From assembly GCA_947494695.1 (NCBI GenBank), contig CANLWB010000006.1, positions 248,001 through 312,000 of the forward strand: a stretch of 64,000 bases of DNA. The letters are read 5' to 3'. Positions 8,580 to 16,482 of this stretch are shown here, piece by piece. The notes under the pieces are model-generated. The model made no database searches and was not told the origin of the DNA. It saw only the letters and a list, made by a program, of their open reading frames with translations. Within the stretch, counting starts at the first letter, position 1; each line of letters starts with the position of its first letter. Position numbers and translations under genes: made by a program. The stretch comes from an uncultured Flavobacteriaceae bacterium. Lineage in GTDB: Bacteria > Bacteroidota > Bacteroidia > Flavobacteriales > Flavobacteriaceae.

Positions 8580-9065
8580 CTAACTATTATTTCGCAGTTC
8601 GGCCATCTTAATAGCAGCTACAGCAGCTTCAGTCCCTTTATTTCCATGCTTACCTCCAGAGCGTTCTATGGCTTGTTCCATGGTATTGTCTGTAAGCACA
8701 CAAAAGATTACCGGAGTTTCGTGTTGTACATTTAAGTCTTTAATCCCATGTGAAACAGCTTCACAAACAAAATCGAAATGCTTTGTCTCCCCTTGAATAA
8801 CACTACCTATGGCGATAACAGCATTCACCATTTGTTCCTGCATTTTTTTACTCCCATAAATAAGCTCGTAACTGCCCGGAACATCCCAACGGATAATGTT
8901 ATTTGGTAAAACGCCATGGGCTACAAGGGTATCGTAAGCTCCTTGATAGAGTCCTTCTGTAATGGTATCATTCCATTCTGAAACAACAATCCCAAACCGG
9001 TATTTACTCGCGTTTGGGATTGTCGTTTTATCGTAATCGGATAAATTTTTATTTGCCGTAGCCAT
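8580..9065 (-). CDS. ribH: 6,7-dimethyl-8-ribityllumazine synthase
   Basis: This enzyme condenses 5-amino-6-ribitylaminouracil with 3,4-dihydroxy-2-butanone 4-phosphate, the penultimate step of riboflavin synthesis. The 161-residue length is normal. Active-site segments are visible: SEWNDTITEG, VPGSYELIYG, AIGSVIQGETKHFDFV with the catalytic His, and GKHGNKGTEAA. The ATG start lies 1 base after the stop of the upstream TPR gene, so the two are very probably co-transcribed. No FMN-riboswitch-like leader is visible upstream. Confidence 0.96.
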   Translation of the reverse strand: MATANKNLSDYDKTTIPNASKYRFGIVVSEWNDTITEGLYQGAYDTLVAHGVLPNNIIRWDVPGSYELIYGSKKMQEQMVNAVIAIGSVIQGETKHFDFVCEAVSHGIKDLNVQHETPVIFCVLTDNTMEQAIERSGGKHGNKGTEAAVAAIKMAELRNNS

Positions 9066-9066
9066 A

Positions 9067-9837
9067 TTAATTATTCGCTAACACTTGTGCTTTTCCTATG
9101 AATACATCGACTTTGGTCGCTTCGGTAGAATTAGAAAACTCGTCTTTAATTCTCTTAAAGTAAGATAAAGCTTTATCAGCTTTCCCTAAATCCAGTGCAA
9201 CCGCTCCTGACTTGAACAAATACATTGGTGTGGTATATTCGTTATTGCGCATTTCAGCGGCCTGCTCATAATATCCTAAAGCTTCTTCCTTTTGATCTAA
9301 TTGAACAAACGCATCTCCAATATTTCCTTTTGCGATTGGTGCTAATATTTCATCATCACTGCTAAAATTCTCTAAATGTTCAACCGCTTTTTTGTAGTCT
9401 TTTAATCTTAAATATGCTGTCCCAGCATAATAACTAGCTAGATTGGCAGATTCGGTACCACCATATTCGTCAATAATATCCAACATACCAAATTTTCCTT
9501 CTCCGCCATTTAAAGCTAAATTATATAACGAATCTTTTTCGGTACCTGCAACAGCCTGATCGAAATACTTCTGCGCTTGGAACATATCGTTCATAGCAGC
9601 TATTTGCTTTGGCTTAGCGATAAACTCTTTATACCCTAAAGTCCCTAAAACCACAACGGCCGCAAGTCCAATAACTACTAATATATATTTCTGGTTCTTT
9701 TCAACAAAAGCTTCTGTTTTCGAAGCACCTTCATCCAGTGTATTAAACACCTCTGCTGTAGTAGAATCGGTTTCTATTACTTGTTCTTTCTCTACTTTAT
9801 TCTTTGGTTTATGTCCTCTTTTACTATATGTCGCCAT
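9067..9837 (-). CDS. Membrane-anchored tetratricopeptide repeat protein
   Basis: A 256-residue protein with a basic/acidic N-terminal cytoplasmic tail and one membrane helix (YILVVIGLAAVVVLGTLGY, about residues 51-69). Several TPR-like helix pairs follow across residues 85-250, including SYYAGTAYLRLKDYKKAVEHL and KALSYFKRI. The layout resembles YfgM/YbgF-type periplasmic scaffolds that assist envelope proteins, but the partner is unknown. It is the first gene of the minus-strand run ending in ribH and has a good -7 box upstream (9864-9871). Confidence 0.85.
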   Translation of the reverse strand: MATYSKRGHKPKNKVEKEQVIETDSTTAEVFNTLDEGASKTEAFVEKNQKYILVVIGLAAVVVLGTLGYKEFIAKPKQIAAMNDMFQAQKYFDQAVAGTEKDSLYNLALNGGEGKFGMLDIIDEYGGTESANLASYYAGTAYLRLKDYKKAVEHLENFSSDDEILAPIAKGNIGDAFVQLDQKEEALGYYEQAAEMRNNEYTTPMYLFKSGAVALDLGKADKALSYFKRIKDEFSNSTEATKVDVFIGKAQVLANN

Positions 9838-9863
9838 TGTGTTCTTTCTGTATTAATGCGCCG

Positions 9864-9871
9864 CAAAAATA
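9864..9871 (-). promoter_or_regulatory. Bacteroidota -7 box for the TPR-ribH unit
   Basis: The minus strand reads TATTTTTG, an exact TAnnTTTG match, 26 bases upstream of the TPR gene ATG. The -33 region is only T-rich (TTTTAATTAAG) with no clear TTG. Confidence 0.5.
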
Positions 9872-9975
9872 TAATTTTTCTTCTTAATTAAAAGGGTATT
9901 TATTTGATATTTTTCAATAATTTGCACATCTTTTAAAGAGTTTAGCAGCTAAATAGCCTTTAAGTCGCTTATTGT

Positions 9976-11055
9976 ATGATTTTAAAATCACTTTCATTAC
10001 TAAATTATAAAAACTTTGATAGTAAATCGTTTGCGTTTAACGATAAAATTAATTGTATTGTTGGTAATAACGGCATAGGCAAAACGAATGTACTGGATGC
10101 GATCTACCATTTATCCTTTGGAAAAAGTTATTTTAATCCTGTTGCAAGTCAGAATATAAAGCACAATGAAGACTTTTTTGTTGTAAATGGTGAGTACCTA
10201 AAGGATGATAAAGTTGAAAAAATAGTAGTTAGTTTAAAGCGCGGCCAAAAGAAAGTTATAAAACGTAATGCCAAGATTTATGAAAAATTTAGTGATCATA
10301 TTGGCTTTTTACCTTTAGTTATTATTTCGCCAGCCGATAGAGACCTCATTATTGAAGGTAGTGATACGCGACGAAAGTTTATAGATAGTGTCATCTCACA
10401 AAGTGATAAAAGCTACTTAAGTCATGTTATTAACTATAACAAAGTACTGGCACAACGTAATGCATTGTTAAAATATTTTGCTCTGAATCATACATTTAAC
10501 AACGATTCTTTAGAAGTTTATAATGAGCAATTAACAGATTACGGGACACGTATCTTTGAAAAACGCGATGCCTTTCTAAACGAATTTATCCCTATTTTCA
10601 AGTCTCGTTATGATGCTATTAGCAATGGGAAAGAAGACGTAAACCTCGTTTATAGCAGCCCCTTATTTGAAGATACGCTCGATATGCTTTTAAAACGTGC
10701 CGTTAACAAAGACAAAGCTTTACAATACACCAGTGTTGGTATTCATAAAGATGACCTGCATTTTAATATTGGGGAACACCCTATTAAAAAATTTGGAAGT
10801 CAAGGACAACAAAAATCGTTTTTAATCGCTTTAAAATTAGCTCAGTTTGATTTTATAAAAAAACAAAATGGCGTCAACCCAATTTTATTGCTTGATGATA
10901 TTTTTGATAAGCTAGATGAGCAACGTGTGGCTCAAATCATTAAATTAGTGGATGATGAAAATTTTGGGCAGCTATTTATAAGTGACACACACGCAGATCG
11001 AACCGAAGCCGCTGTGAAACAGGTGCACCAATCTTACGAGGTTTTTAAACTGTAA
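9976..11055 (+). CDS. recF: DNA replication/repair protein RecF
   Basis: SMC-like ATPase that helps load RecA at gaps in replicating DNA. The 359-residue length is typical. Walker A is [20 protein letters not shown], the ABC-type signature is [10 protein letters not shown], and Walker B is [21 protein letters not shown] and RRKFIDSVI are RecF-type motifs. It is transcribed divergently from the TPR-ribH unit. The next gene begins 20 bases later, and a DUF721/DciA-like gene follows, a pairing common near recF. Confidence 0.95.
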   Translation: MILKSLSLLNYKNFDSKSFAFNDKINCIVGNNGIGKTNVLDAIYHLSFGKSYFNPVASQNIKHNEDFFVVNGEYLKDDKVEKIVVSLKRGQKKVIKRNAKIYEKFSDHIGFLPLVIISPADRDLIIEGSDTRRKFIDSVISQSDKSYLSHVINYNKVLAQRNALLKYFALNHTFNNDSLEVYNEQLTDYGTRIFEKRDAFLNEFIPIFKSRYDAISNGKEDVNLVYSSPLFEDTLDMLLKRAVNKDKALQYTSVGIHKDDLHFNIGEHPIKKFGSQGQQKSFLIALKLAQFDFIKKQNGVNPILLLDDIFDKLDEQRVAQIIKLVDDENFGQLFISDTHADRTEAAVKQVHQSYEVFKL

Positions 11056-11075
11056 ATTTCAGAATTTAACATATC

Positions 11076-11756
11076 ATGAATTTAGAAGCGCACTATGAAA
11101 CCCTCTATAAGGAATCCATTCAAAAAATTTCTAATGACATCTATCAGATTGATCATTTAATTGATTCGGCCTCAGACCATAGATTTGGCATTACGCTTTT
11201 AGCCAGGCCTCCAGAAAGCATTAAAAACGACATTCAAAAATTTCTCGGTAAGCTTAAAGCTATCGAACCTAATCAATATTATTATAACAACTCAGATATT
11301 CATATAACCGTTATGTCTATAATATCTTGCTACAACGGGTTTAAGCTGGAACATATTGAAGTACCGGAATACATAAAGCATATCAACAATTCGATAAAAG
11401 GAAATCATAATATTGACATTAACTTTAAAGGTATAACAGCATCCCCTTCCTGTATTATGATTCCAGGACTTATGCGTAACGAATCGTTAAATAATATAAG
11501 AAACAGTCTAAGAAAAAACTTTAAAAACAGTACCTTAGAGCAAAGTATTGACGCACGCTACTCCATTCAAACAGCACATTCTACAGTTGTTCGTTTTACG
11601 AAAAGGCTCAGTAAAAAATTGGCTTTTTTAGATGTGATTGAGAGCTATCGAGACTATAATTTTGGTACATTTAAAATAGATACTTTAGAATTAGTATATA
11701 ATGATTGGTACCAAAAAGAAAAACATGTAAAAAAGCTATTTGAATTTAACATTTAA
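11076..11756 (+). CDS. 2H phosphoesterase-like protein (RNA ligase/cyclic phosphodiesterase fold)
   Basis: A 226-residue protein carrying two HxT motifs, His76-Ile-Thr78 in DIHITVMSI and His168-Ser-Thr170 in TAHSTVVRF, 92 residues apart. This arrangement is the hallmark of the 2H phosphoesterase superfamily, whose members open 2',3'-cyclic phosphates or join/cleave 2'-5' RNA bonds. Each motif lies in a predicted beta strand followed by hydrophobic residues, as expected. Relatives in flavobacteria have, to my recollection, been labelled mutarotase; I see no support for that here. It sits between recF and the DUF721 gene, 8 bases from the latter. Its substrate is unknown. Confidence 0.65.
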   Translation: MNLEAHYETLYKESIQKISNDIYQIDHLIDSASDHRFGITLLARPPESIKNDIQKFLGKLKAIEPNQYYYNNSDIHITVMSIISCYNGFKLEHIEVPEYIKHINNSIKGNHNIDINFKGITASPSCIMIPGLMRNESLNNIRNSLRKNFKNSTLEQSIDARYSIQTAHSTVVRFTKRLSKKLAFLDVIESYRDYNFGTFKIDTLELVYNDWYQKEKHVKKLFEFNI

Positions 11757-11764
11757 AAGAAACC

Positions 11765-12061
11765 ATGGCAAAACGTCACAAGGAACATATTAGTATTTCA
11801 GACGCATTAAAAGAATTTGTGGAGACAAATAAATTGGAAAAAGGACTTGATAAAATCAATGTAACTCAGGCCTGGATTAACCTCATGGGGAATGGTGTGA
11901 ACAATTATACTGAATCTGTAAATTTGGAACGGGACACGCTATACGTGAAACTCAGTTCCAGTGTTTTAAGAGAAGAATTGAGCTATGGAAAGCAGAAAAT
12001 TATCTCCATGCTTAATGAAGAACTTGGGAAAGAAGTTGTGAAAAAAATAATCTTAAGATAA
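11765..12061 (+). CDS. DUF721 (DciA-like) protein
   Basis: A 98-residue protein with the DUF721 pattern: SISDALKEFVETNKLEKGLD, the TQAWINLMGNGVNNYTESV core, LYVKLSSSVLREELSY and the C-terminal VKKIILR strand. DciA proteins with this domain operate or load the replicative helicase in bacteria lacking DnaC/DnaI; short Bacteroidota versions are just the core domain. Proximity to recF supports a replication role (inference). It ends the recF-led unit, 162 bases before the first cold-shock gene. Confidence 0.8.
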   Translation: MAKRHKEHISISDALKEFVETNKLEKGLDKINVTQAWINLMGNGVNNYTESVNLERDTLYVKLSSSVLREELSYGKQKIISMLNEELGKEVVKKIILR

Positions 12062-12161
12062 ATCTTGACAAATGCATCGTTCAGAAACCTCCTACTTAAC
12101 CACTGTTTATTAAGGGTTTAAAGAATTATTAAAAAGTTTATATAAAATTAACTCTAAATAA

Positions 12162-12193
12162 TTGATTTTTAAAGATTTTTAGCATTACCTTAG
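12162..12193 (+). promoter_or_regulatory. Candidate promoter of the first cold-shock gene
   Basis: TTG at 12162-12164 and TACCTTAG at 12186-12193 are separated by 21 bases. The -7 box has one mismatch to TAnnTTTG. It lies 30 bases before the ATG. Confidence 0.4.
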
Positions 12194-12223
12194 CCGCAAT
12201 TATAATAATTTAATATTTTTAAC

Positions 12224-12415
12224 ATGAGTAAAGGAACAGTAAAATTCTTCAATGATTCTAAAGGTTTTGGATTTATTGTTGAGGAAGGTTCAAACAAAGA
12301 GCATTTTGTTCACATTTCTGGTTTAGTAGATGAGATTCGTGAAGGTGATGAAGTAGAATTCGACTTACAGGAAGGTAGAAAAGGTTTAAACGCAGTAAAC
12401 GTAAAGGTAGTTTAA
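12224..12415 (+). CDS. Cold-shock domain protein (copy 1)
   Basis: A 63-residue single-domain RNA/ssDNA chaperone of the CspA type. RNP1 is KGFGFI (residues 13-18) and RNP2 is HFVHIS (27-32). It is identical to the next gene at 59 of 63 positions; the changes are V19I, S23N, V35I and R52K. Its own promoter candidate and terminator flank it, so it is probably monocistronic. The AT-rich leader of about 25-30 bases is much shorter than the long thermosensing leader of E. coli cspA. Confidence 0.95.
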   Translation: MSKGTVKFFNDSKGFGFIVEEGSNKEHFVHISGLVDEIREGDEVEFDLQEGRKGLNAVNVKVV

Positions 12416-12440
12416 TACATATACTTTAACAATTACAATT

Positions 12441-12474
12441 AAAAGTCTATCAAATATTATGGTAGACTTTTTTT
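12441..12474 (+). terminator. Rho-independent terminator of cold-shock gene 1
   Basis: The stem AAAGTCTATC pairs with GGTAGACTTT around a short AAATATTAT-type loop and is followed by TTTTTTT. One G-T wobble pair lies near the loop. The second cold-shock gene has a matching terminator. Confidence 0.85.
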
Positions 12475-12537
12475 GTGTTTTTTACATTTATATTAAAATT
12501 AGCTACAAAATAAGCAAATAATAAGTTTATTTGTCTG

Positions 12538-12545
12538 TACCTTTG
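12538..12545 (+). promoter_or_regulatory. -7 box of the second cold-shock gene
   Basis: TACCTTTG is an exact TAnnTTTG match, 32 bases before the ATG at 12578. No convincing TTG is seen at the -33 position. Confidence 0.55.
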
Positions 12546-12577
12546 CAGTATTATATTATTAATTAATAATTAAAAAC

Positions 12578-12769
12578 ATGAGTAAAGGTACCGTAAAGTT
12601 CTTCAACGATTCTAAAGGTTTTGGATTTATCATTGAAGAAGGCAACAACAAAGAACATTTTGTACACATTTCAGGACTTATCGATGAAATTCGTGAAGGT
12701 GATGAAGTAGAATTCGATTTACAAGAAGGTAAAAAAGGATTAAACGCCGTAAACGTAAAAGTAGTCTAA
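12578..12769 (+). CDS. Cold-shock domain protein (copy 2)
   Basis: A 63-residue CspA-type protein with RNP1 (KGFGFI) and RNP2 (HFVHIS), differing from the upstream copy at four residues, all conservative. The two starts are 354 bases apart, and similarity continues through the 3' UTR (CATATACTTT, TTACAATTAAAAGTCTATC) into the terminator. This points to a tandem duplication of a whole gene-plus-terminator unit. Separate promoters allow separate regulation. Confidence 0.95.
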   Translation: MSKGTVKFFNDSKGFGFIIEEGNNKEHFVHISGLIDEIREGDEVEFDLQEGKKGLNAVNVKVV

Positions 12770-12795
12770 CAACATATACTTTTAACATTACAATT

Positions 12796-12828
12796 AAAAG
12801 TCTATCGAAATTTCGATAGACTTTTTTT
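12796..12828 (+). terminator. Rho-independent terminator of cold-shock gene 2
   Basis: A perfect stem: AAAAGTCTATCGAAA pairs with TTTCGATAGACTTTT, followed by a T-run. It is the counterpart of 12441-12474 with full base-pairing. Confidence 0.9.
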
Positions 12829-13195
12829 ATGAAGTTCACTTTCTATTCGAACTCCACAAAGTTTCCCAACTTTGAGGTCAGTATTTTTTTAACCACAAAT
12901 TTAATTTTGATGGACCGATTAAATGGATATGATGACTCATAATGACATAAGGATACAGTGATACGAAAAGCTAAATTTTCATGCATTATTCCGTTAAGTC
13001 GGGAGACTTTGCATAGTGGTGTCTTTATTTAATACGGATAACTAAATTTTCTTGTATTGCAACGCTAAATAGGAAGACTTTACGGAGTGCTAGTCAATAC
13101 CCGATGTTTCATCCTGACAAAAGGAATCGCTATTAGAGAAAAAAGGTGAAATACTTCGGGAAGTTTCTAAAAAATATGCATTATGATCATATAAT
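12829..13195. other. Gene-free stretch holding an imperfect direct repeat
   Basis: I find no supportable coding frame between the second cold-shock terminator and the ndk terminator. The only structure noted is the roughly 55-base direct repeat at 12969-13095. The composition is AT-rich like other intergenic DNA here. Confidence 0.5.
12969..13095. repeat. Imperfect direct repeat, period about 71 bp
   Basis: The first unit (12969-13023) runs from AGCTAAATTTTC through GAGACTTTGCATAGTG. The second (13040-13095) runs from AACTAAATTTTC through GAAGACTTTACGGAGTG. About 40 of 55 positions agree by eye. Its role is unknown. Confidence 0.5.
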
Positions 13196-13254
13196 AAAGA
13201 GGTCTCAAAAGTGTATTCTGAATGCACAAAACATCTCACTTTTCAAACCTCTTT
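13196..13254 (-). terminator. Hairpin downstream of ndk, probable terminator
   Basis: AAAGAGGT plus AAAAGTG on the left pair with CACTTTT plus ACCTCTTT on the right, separated by 3x3 unpaired bases, with a loop of about 20 bases. In the ndk direction the stem is followed by ATTATATGA rather than a clean T-run, so termination strength is uncertain. Confidence 0.5.
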
Positions 13255-13276
13255 ACCCGTCTATATTTTGTCTACT

Positions 13277-13696
13277 TTAAAAGATGTCTCTTCCCGAAAA
13301 ATGGAAAGCACCTTCAATAGCGGCATTATCGTCACTATCACTACCATGAACGGCATTCTCTCCAATGGAAGCAGCGTATAATTTACGAATAGTTCCTTCG
13401 GCAGCCTCTTCAGGGTTTGTTGCTCCAATTAATGTTCTAAAATCTTCAACCGCATTGTCTTTTTCTAAAATAGCTGCAACAATAGGACCGCGTGTCATAT
13501 ATTCAACTAAATCGCCAAAAAACGGACGCTCTTTGTGAATTGCGTAAAACGTTTCTGCATCTGTTCTTGTCATTTGTGTTAATTTCATCGCTACAATCCG
13601 AAAACCTGAAGCTGAAATTTTTTCTAATATTGCGCCAATATGCCCTTTCTCAACGGCATCTGGCTTAAGCATTGTGAATGTTCTATTTGTTGCCAT
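13277..13696 (-). CDS. ndk: Nucleoside-diphosphate kinase
   Basis: This enzyme transfers the gamma phosphate from ATP to other (d)NDPs through a phospho-histidine. The 139-residue length is standard. The start [14 protein letters not shown], the [10 protein letters not shown] segment and the active-site ENAVHGSD (catalytic His) are all present. It is a single-gene unit on the minus strand with a textbook promoter just upstream (13719-13748) and a hairpin downstream. Confidence 0.97.
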   Translation of the reverse strand: MATNRTFTMLKPDAVEKGHIGAILEKISASGFRIVAMKLTQMTRTDAETFYAIHKERPFFGDLVEYMTRGPIVAAILEKDNAVEDFRTLIGATNPEEAAEGTIRKLYAASIGENAVHGSDSDDNAAIEGAFHFSGRDIF

Positions 13697-13718
13697 TTTG
13701 TTGTTTTAAATTTTGCTG

Positions 13719-13748
13719 CAAAAATAATGCATTTCCATTTAAAAACAA
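13719..13748 (-). promoter_or_regulatory. Promoter of ndk
   Basis: On the minus strand, TTG at 13748-13746 is followed by exactly 19 bases and then TATTTTTG (13726-13719). This fits the TTG-N19-TAnnTTTG pattern of Bacteroidota housekeeping promoters. The ATG lies 22 bases downstream. It is the best-formed promoter in the window. Confidence 0.75.
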
Positions 13749-13772
13749 GTTTATCCAATTTTTAAAAAGTTG

Positions 13773-13780
13773 TATCTTCG
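13773..13780 (+). promoter_or_regulatory. Candidate -7 box of nrnA, almost touching the start codon
   Basis: TATCTTCG has one mismatch to TAnnTTTG and lies 6 bases before the ATG at 13787. If used, the transcript would have virtually no leader. The -33 region has only T-rich sequence. Confidence 0.35.
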
Positions 13781-13786
13781 TCAACT

Positions 13787-14806
13787 ATGAACAAAGCAGA
13801 GATTACTAACATAAAACAACTATTATCTACCCAAAAAAAGATTGTAATTGTTCCTCATAAAAACCCCGATGGAGATGCGATTGGTTCTACGTTGGGCCTT
13901 TATCATTATCTTAATAAAAGCAACCATGACGTGCATGTTATCGTTCCAAACGACTACCCTACCTTTTTAAAATGGATGCCAGGTAACAACACGATATTAA
14001 AATACGATTCTAACACCAATACATGTAATGCTTTAATTGATAATGCAGATATCTTATTCACATTAGACTTTAATGCCTTTCACAGAACCGGTAATATGGA
14101 GTCCGTTTTAGCAGAAAGTAAGGCCATTAAAATTATGATTGACCACCATCAGGCACCAGATAATTATGCCACCTATATGTTTAGCGATGTGCATATGAGT
14201 TCTACCTGTGAAATGATATATCACTTTATCGATATGCTTGGTGATATCAATCTTATTGATTCCGATATTGCTACCTGTTTATATACGGGAATCATGACAG
14301 ACACAGGGTCCTTTAGGTTTTTATGTACAACAAGTGAAACCCATAGAATTGTAGCACAACTTATTGAGCAAGGTGCTAATAATGCAGAAATTCATAATAA
14401 TATTTACGATACTAATAGCTACAAGCGTTTACAGCTTTTAGGATGTGCCTTGGCTAACTTAAAAGTGATTCCGGAATCGAGAACCGCTTACATTACACTA
14501 TCTCAGGATGAGCTGAATTCATTTGATTATAAAAAAGGTGACACAGAAGGTGTTGTTAATTATGCTTTGTCATTAAACAACACGATTCTAGCTGCTATTT
14601 TCATTGAAGACAAACAAGAGGATATTATAAAGATTTCACTTCGCTCTAAAGGGAGTTTTTCGGTTAACGAGCTCTCCAGAGCACACTTTAACGGTGGCGG
14701 ACATAAAAATGCTGCAGGAGGAAGAAGTGATTTATCTCTAGACGATACGGTTGCTAAATTTATTAGTATATTGCCCAGTTATAGTAAAGCCCTAAATGAT
14801 GAATAA
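13787..14806 (+). CDS. nrnA: DHH-family phosphoesterase, NrnA-like nanoRNase/pAp phosphatase
   Basis: A 339-residue DHH/DHHA1 protein. PDGDAIGS, DFNAFHR, MIDHHQA (the DHH signature) and DTGSFRF give the metal-binding site. GGGHKNAAGG near the end is the DHHA1 substrate-binding motif. NrnA proteins degrade very short RNA oligonucleotides and 3'-phosphoadenosine 5'-phosphate, and the length and motif spacing fit that subgroup. It starts a run of five + strand genes. Its last 8 bases overlap the gldI start (ATGAATAA), so gldI is translationally coupled. RNA turnover beside lipoprotein genes has no obvious functional link. Confidence 0.87.
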   Translation: MNKAEITNIKQLLSTQKKIVIVPHKNPDGDAIGSTLGLYHYLNKSNHDVHVIVPNDYPTFLKWMPGNNTILKYDSNTNTCNALIDNADILFTLDFNAFHRTGNMESVLAESKAIKIMIDHHQAPDNYATYMFSDVHMSSTCEMIYHFIDMLGDINLIDSDIATCLYTGIMTDTGSFRFLCTTSETHRIVAQLIEQGANNAEIHNNIYDTNSYKRLQLLGCALANLKVIPESRTAYITLSQDELNSFDYKKGDTEGVVNYALSLNNTILAAIFIEDKQEDIIKISLRSKGSFSVNELSRAHFNGGGHKNAAGGRSDLSLDDTVAKFISILPSYSKALNDE

Positions 14807-15341
14807 ATTATTAACGTTAGCCCTTATTTTACTTGCGTTTGGTTGCAGAGCTCCTGAATCCCGACGACCTGTTTCGGTAAAAACAGGCTCTTTTATAGAC
14901 GCTTCTGTAGAACGCAACAAAAAACTAAATGCCCAGGAACGGGTATCTATAGAAAAAATTATAGAATCGCAGAACAATAACTACCTAATTTCAGAAAGTG
15001 GTTTCTGGTATTATTATAACAAGAAAATAGAATCAGACACTTTAAAAACACCTCTTTTTGGAGATGTTATCAACTTCGACTACAATGTAAAAGCCTTAAA
15101 TGGAAGCCTGATATATTCTAAGGAAGATATAAAAACGCAAACCTATGCCATGGATAAAGCCGAGCTATTCACAGGCTTACGAGAAGGTTTAAAACTAATG
15201 AAAACCGGTGAAACCGTAACCTTTATTTTTCCATCATTAAAAGCATACGGCTATTATGGTGATGAAAATAAAATAGGAAGTAACACGCCTTTAATATGTC
15301 AAGTTACCGTAAATTCTATTACCCAAAATCAAACTAATTAA
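14799..15341 (+). CDS. gldI: GldI, gliding-associated FKBP-type peptidyl-prolyl isomerase lipoprotein
   Basis: A 180-residue lipoprotein from the ATG at 14799 (another ATG sits directly before it, at 14796). The signal sequence [16 protein letters not shown] ends in a lipobox with the Cys near residue 16. The C-terminal FKBP-like fold shows [32 protein letters not shown] and [11 protein letters not shown]. GldI is a flavobacterial gliding-motility/secretion-associated isomerase thought to help fold exported proteins in the periplasm. It is followed after 1 base by the cyclophilin-FKBP gene. Confidence 0.9.
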   Translation: MNKLLTLALILLAFGCRAPESRRPVSVKTGSFIDASVERNKKLNAQERVSIEKIIESQNNNYLISESGFWYYYNKKIESDTLKTPLFGDVINFDYNVKALNGSLIYSKEDIKTQTYAMDKAELFTGLREGLKLMKTGETVTFIFPSLKAYGYYGDENKIGSNTPLICQVTVNSITQNQTN

Positions 15342-15342
15342 A

Positions 15343-16470
15343 ATGATTCCTTTAAAACATTCAATTAAAAGTTTATTAGCTACTTCGGTTATCCTTTTAG
15401 CATCTTGCAAAGCTCAGTACCCAGAACTTGAAGACGGTCTGTATGCAGAATTTATAACGACAAAGGGTGTTATGGTTGCCAAATTGGAACATGAAAAAGC
15501 ACCGATAACGGTTGCTAATTTCATTTCACTTGCAGAAGGCACCAATACTATGGTAAAAGACAACTACAAAGGAAAAAAGTTCTATAATGGACTTATTTTT
15601 CATCGTGTAATTGACAAGTTCATGATTCAGGGAGGTGATCCTACCGGTACGGGCTCTGGTAGTCCCGGTTATAAATTCACAGATGAGTTTCATCCAGATT
15701 TAAAGCATGATAAACCCGGCATCTTATCTATGGCCAACTCTGGACGCAACACCAACGGGAGTCAGTTCTTTATCACCGAAGTTCCAAAATCACATCTCGA
15801 TAATGGATATAATGTATTTGGAGAGCTAGTGATAGGGATCGACATACAGGATAGTATTTCTAATGTAAAAACGGCAGACAAAGACAAACCTGTAGAAGAT
15901 GTGGTTATTCAGGAATTGAATATTATTAGAAAAGGAAAAGAAGCCAAATCCTTTGATGCGCCTAATACATTTAAAAACCATTTTGCTGAAGCAGAACGCA
16001 AAGAAAAAGAAAAACAGGCTAAAAAAGCTGCTATTTTAAAAGCGACTATTGAAAAATTTGAGACTCAGCGTGCCAAAGCAACTACCTTACCTTCCGGGCT
16101 ACAATATATTGTAACCGAAAAAGGAACGGGAAATAAATTACCTGAAAGCGCTCAAGCTCTTACACATTATGCGGTATATCTGGAAAGTGGAAAACTGATA
16201 CAAACCAGCAAATTGGAAATTGCAGAGGCTCTAGACGCTGTAAATGAAAAACGTAAAGCCGCAAATGGGTACCAACCTATTCCGGCAGATATAAGTCCAA
16301 GTGCCAGTATGATTGCAGGGTTTAAAGAAGGCTTACAACAGTTAAGCGTTGGTGATAAGGCCACGTTATTTATTCCATACCATTTGGCTTATGGTGAATC
16401 TGGAACTCGAGGCATTCCCGGAAAATCAAATATCATTTTTGAAGTGGAAATTATAGAACTTTTAAAGTAA
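15343..16470 (+). CDS. Cyclophilin-FKBP fusion peptidyl-prolyl isomerase lipoprotein
   Basis: A 375-residue protein with three parts. A signal peptide ends in a lipobox (LLASC, Cys22). Residues 30-195 or so form a cyclophilin domain ([45 protein letters not shown]). After a Lys/Glu-rich linker (about 205-240) comes a C-terminal FKBP domain ([50 protein letters not shown]). Both classes speed cis-trans proline isomerisation, so this looks like a double foldase for exported proteins, anchored in the envelope. It sits between gldI and lgt, 12 bases from the latter. Confidence 0.93.
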   Translation: MIPLKHSIKSLLATSVILLASCKAQYPELEDGLYAEFITTKGVMVAKLEHEKAPITVANFISLAEGTNTMVKDNYKGKKFYNGLIFHRVIDKFMIQGGDPTGTGSGSPGYKFTDEFHPDLKHDKPGILSMANSGRNTNGSQFFITEVPKSHLDNGYNVFGELVIGIDIQDSISNVKTADKDKPVEDVVIQELNIIRKGKEAKSFDAPNTFKNHFAEAERKEKEKQAKKAAILKATIEKFETQRAKATTLPSGLQYIVTEKGTGNKLPESAQALTHYAVYLESGKLIQTSKLEIAEALDAVNEKRKAANGYQPIPADISPSASMIAGFKEGLQQLSVGDKATLFIPYHLAYGESGTRGIPGKSNIIFEVEIIELLK

Positions 16471-16482
16471 AAAAAAAGCGAT

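Noticed and set aside
8580-9065. FMN riboswitch controlling ribH
   Set aside because: ribH follows the TPR gene by one base and the upstream leader lacks an RFN-like structure.
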